NCBI RefSeq assembly: GCF_004363245.1
Contig: NZ_SNYV01000011.1
Coordinates: forward strand, 1,178,001-1,242,000
Direction: 5' to 3'
From: Sphingobacterium yanglingense
Lineage (GTDB): Bacteria; Bacteroidota; Bacteroidia; Sphingobacteriales; Sphingobacteriaceae
DNA: 64,000 nucleotides
The translations under genes and the position numbers were made by a program. The number at the start of each line of letters is the position of its first letter. Position 1 is the stretch's first letter. Below are positions 63,767-64,000 of the stretch, one piece after another. The notes under the pieces are model-generated. The model searched no databases and had not been told where the DNA came from. It saw only the letters and a list, made by a program, of their open reading frames with translations.

Positions 63767-64000
63767 TTACATCCAGCTCGGTTTAGGTTTATCTTTAAGA
63801 TAATGGTCAAAGAAGTCCGTTACCTTCACGGTAAAGTCATCCTTATTTTCCTCCTTATTCAACAAGTGTCCTTCGCCCTTATAATTGAGCATCCAAGCAG
63901 GTTTACCCAGTCGACGCATTCCCATAAACAACTCAATACCTTGCTCCCAAGGCACTGCTCCATCCTGATCATTATGCATCATCAATACCGGTGTCTGCAC
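63767..64000 (-). CDS. S9-family serine peptidase, C-terminal fragment
   Basis: Only the last 77 residues are inside the window; the gene continues past the right edge. The visible part is the end of an alpha/beta-hydrolase domain of the prolyl-oligopeptidase type. MMHNDQDGAVPW carries the catalytic aspartate, GIELFMGMRRLGKPAWML is the usual following helix and strand, and GEGHLL carries the catalytic histidine. The serine lies outside. Exported S9 peptidases of this type trim peptides from the N-terminal side. It is convergent with SusD and probably unrelated to that operon. Confidence 0.85.
   Translation of the reverse strand: MQTPVLMMHNDQDGAVPWEQGIELFMGMRRLGKPAWMLNYKGEGHLLNKEENKDDFTVKVTDFFDHYLKDKPKPSWM

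Noticed and set aside
1..64000. CRISPR arrays, tRNA, rRNA, prophage or complete IS elements
   Set aside because: No regularly spaced repeats, cloverleaf-like segments, phage structural genes or DDE transposases were seen.

Overview
The window is a stretch of a Bacteroidota chromosome, most likely from Sphingobacteriaceae (Sphingobacterium/Pedobacter type). The evidence is five tandem SusC/SusD pairs, three FecI-type ECF sigma/FecR anti-sigma modules with DUF4974, many lipoproteins with lipoboxes, AraC regulators fused to TPR or membrane domains, and Bacteroidota-type -7 boxes (TAnnTTTG) upstream of several genes. The base composition is AT-rich. I see no rRNA, tRNA, CRISPR array, prophage or complete insertion sequence.

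Region 1 (1-3.9 kb): an exported glutaminase, an orphan transposase-like HTH/coiled-coil protein, a membrane-anchored TPR-AraC regulator and a small tail-anchored protein. Region 2 (4.05-15.1 kb): a tightly overlapping minus-strand operon, HEAT protein - processive GT2 synthase - TPR/YaiO outer-membrane barrel - DUF4838 lipoprotein - DUF1573 lipoprotein. It looks like an exopolysaccharide synthesis and export machine. A 7TM-AraC regulator and a sugar-nucleotide transferase lie upstream. A 26-nt near-repeat (24/26) lies on the 3' side of each of the two membrane AraC genes.

Region 3 (15.7-18.5 kb): a YbdG-type MscS channel, an unknown anchored protein and a small PLDc_N-like membrane protein. 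Region 4 (18.5-23.3 kb): a stand-alone SusC/SusD_2 pair with its own promoter and terminator. Region 5 (23.5-37.5 kb): an eight-gene operon encoding an L-fucose/arabinose isomerase-like enzyme, a ribulokinase-like FGGY kinase, an SSS symporter, an atypical DHDPS-family aldolase, SusC, SusD, a BNR protein without the sialidase RIP motif, and a DUF3748/YidR beta-propeller. It is divergent from a cupin-AraC regulator. This is a complete capture-import-isomerise-phosphorylate-cleave route for a sugar I cannot identify, and it is the most interesting catabolic system here.

Region 6 (37.5-63.6 kb): three ECF-sigma/FecR/SusC/SusD loci in a row. The first ends in a TlpA-like thioredoxin. The second carries two probable glycan-binding lipoproteins (DUF4959/DUF5000-like and DUF4998-like) and a secreted beta-propeller, with no recognisable glycosidase. 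The third runs on the plus strand, divergent from the second, and its SusC lacks the STN domain normally needed for FecR signalling. The right edge cuts an S9-family peptidase. All functions are read from sequence motifs and family knowledge; no searches were run.
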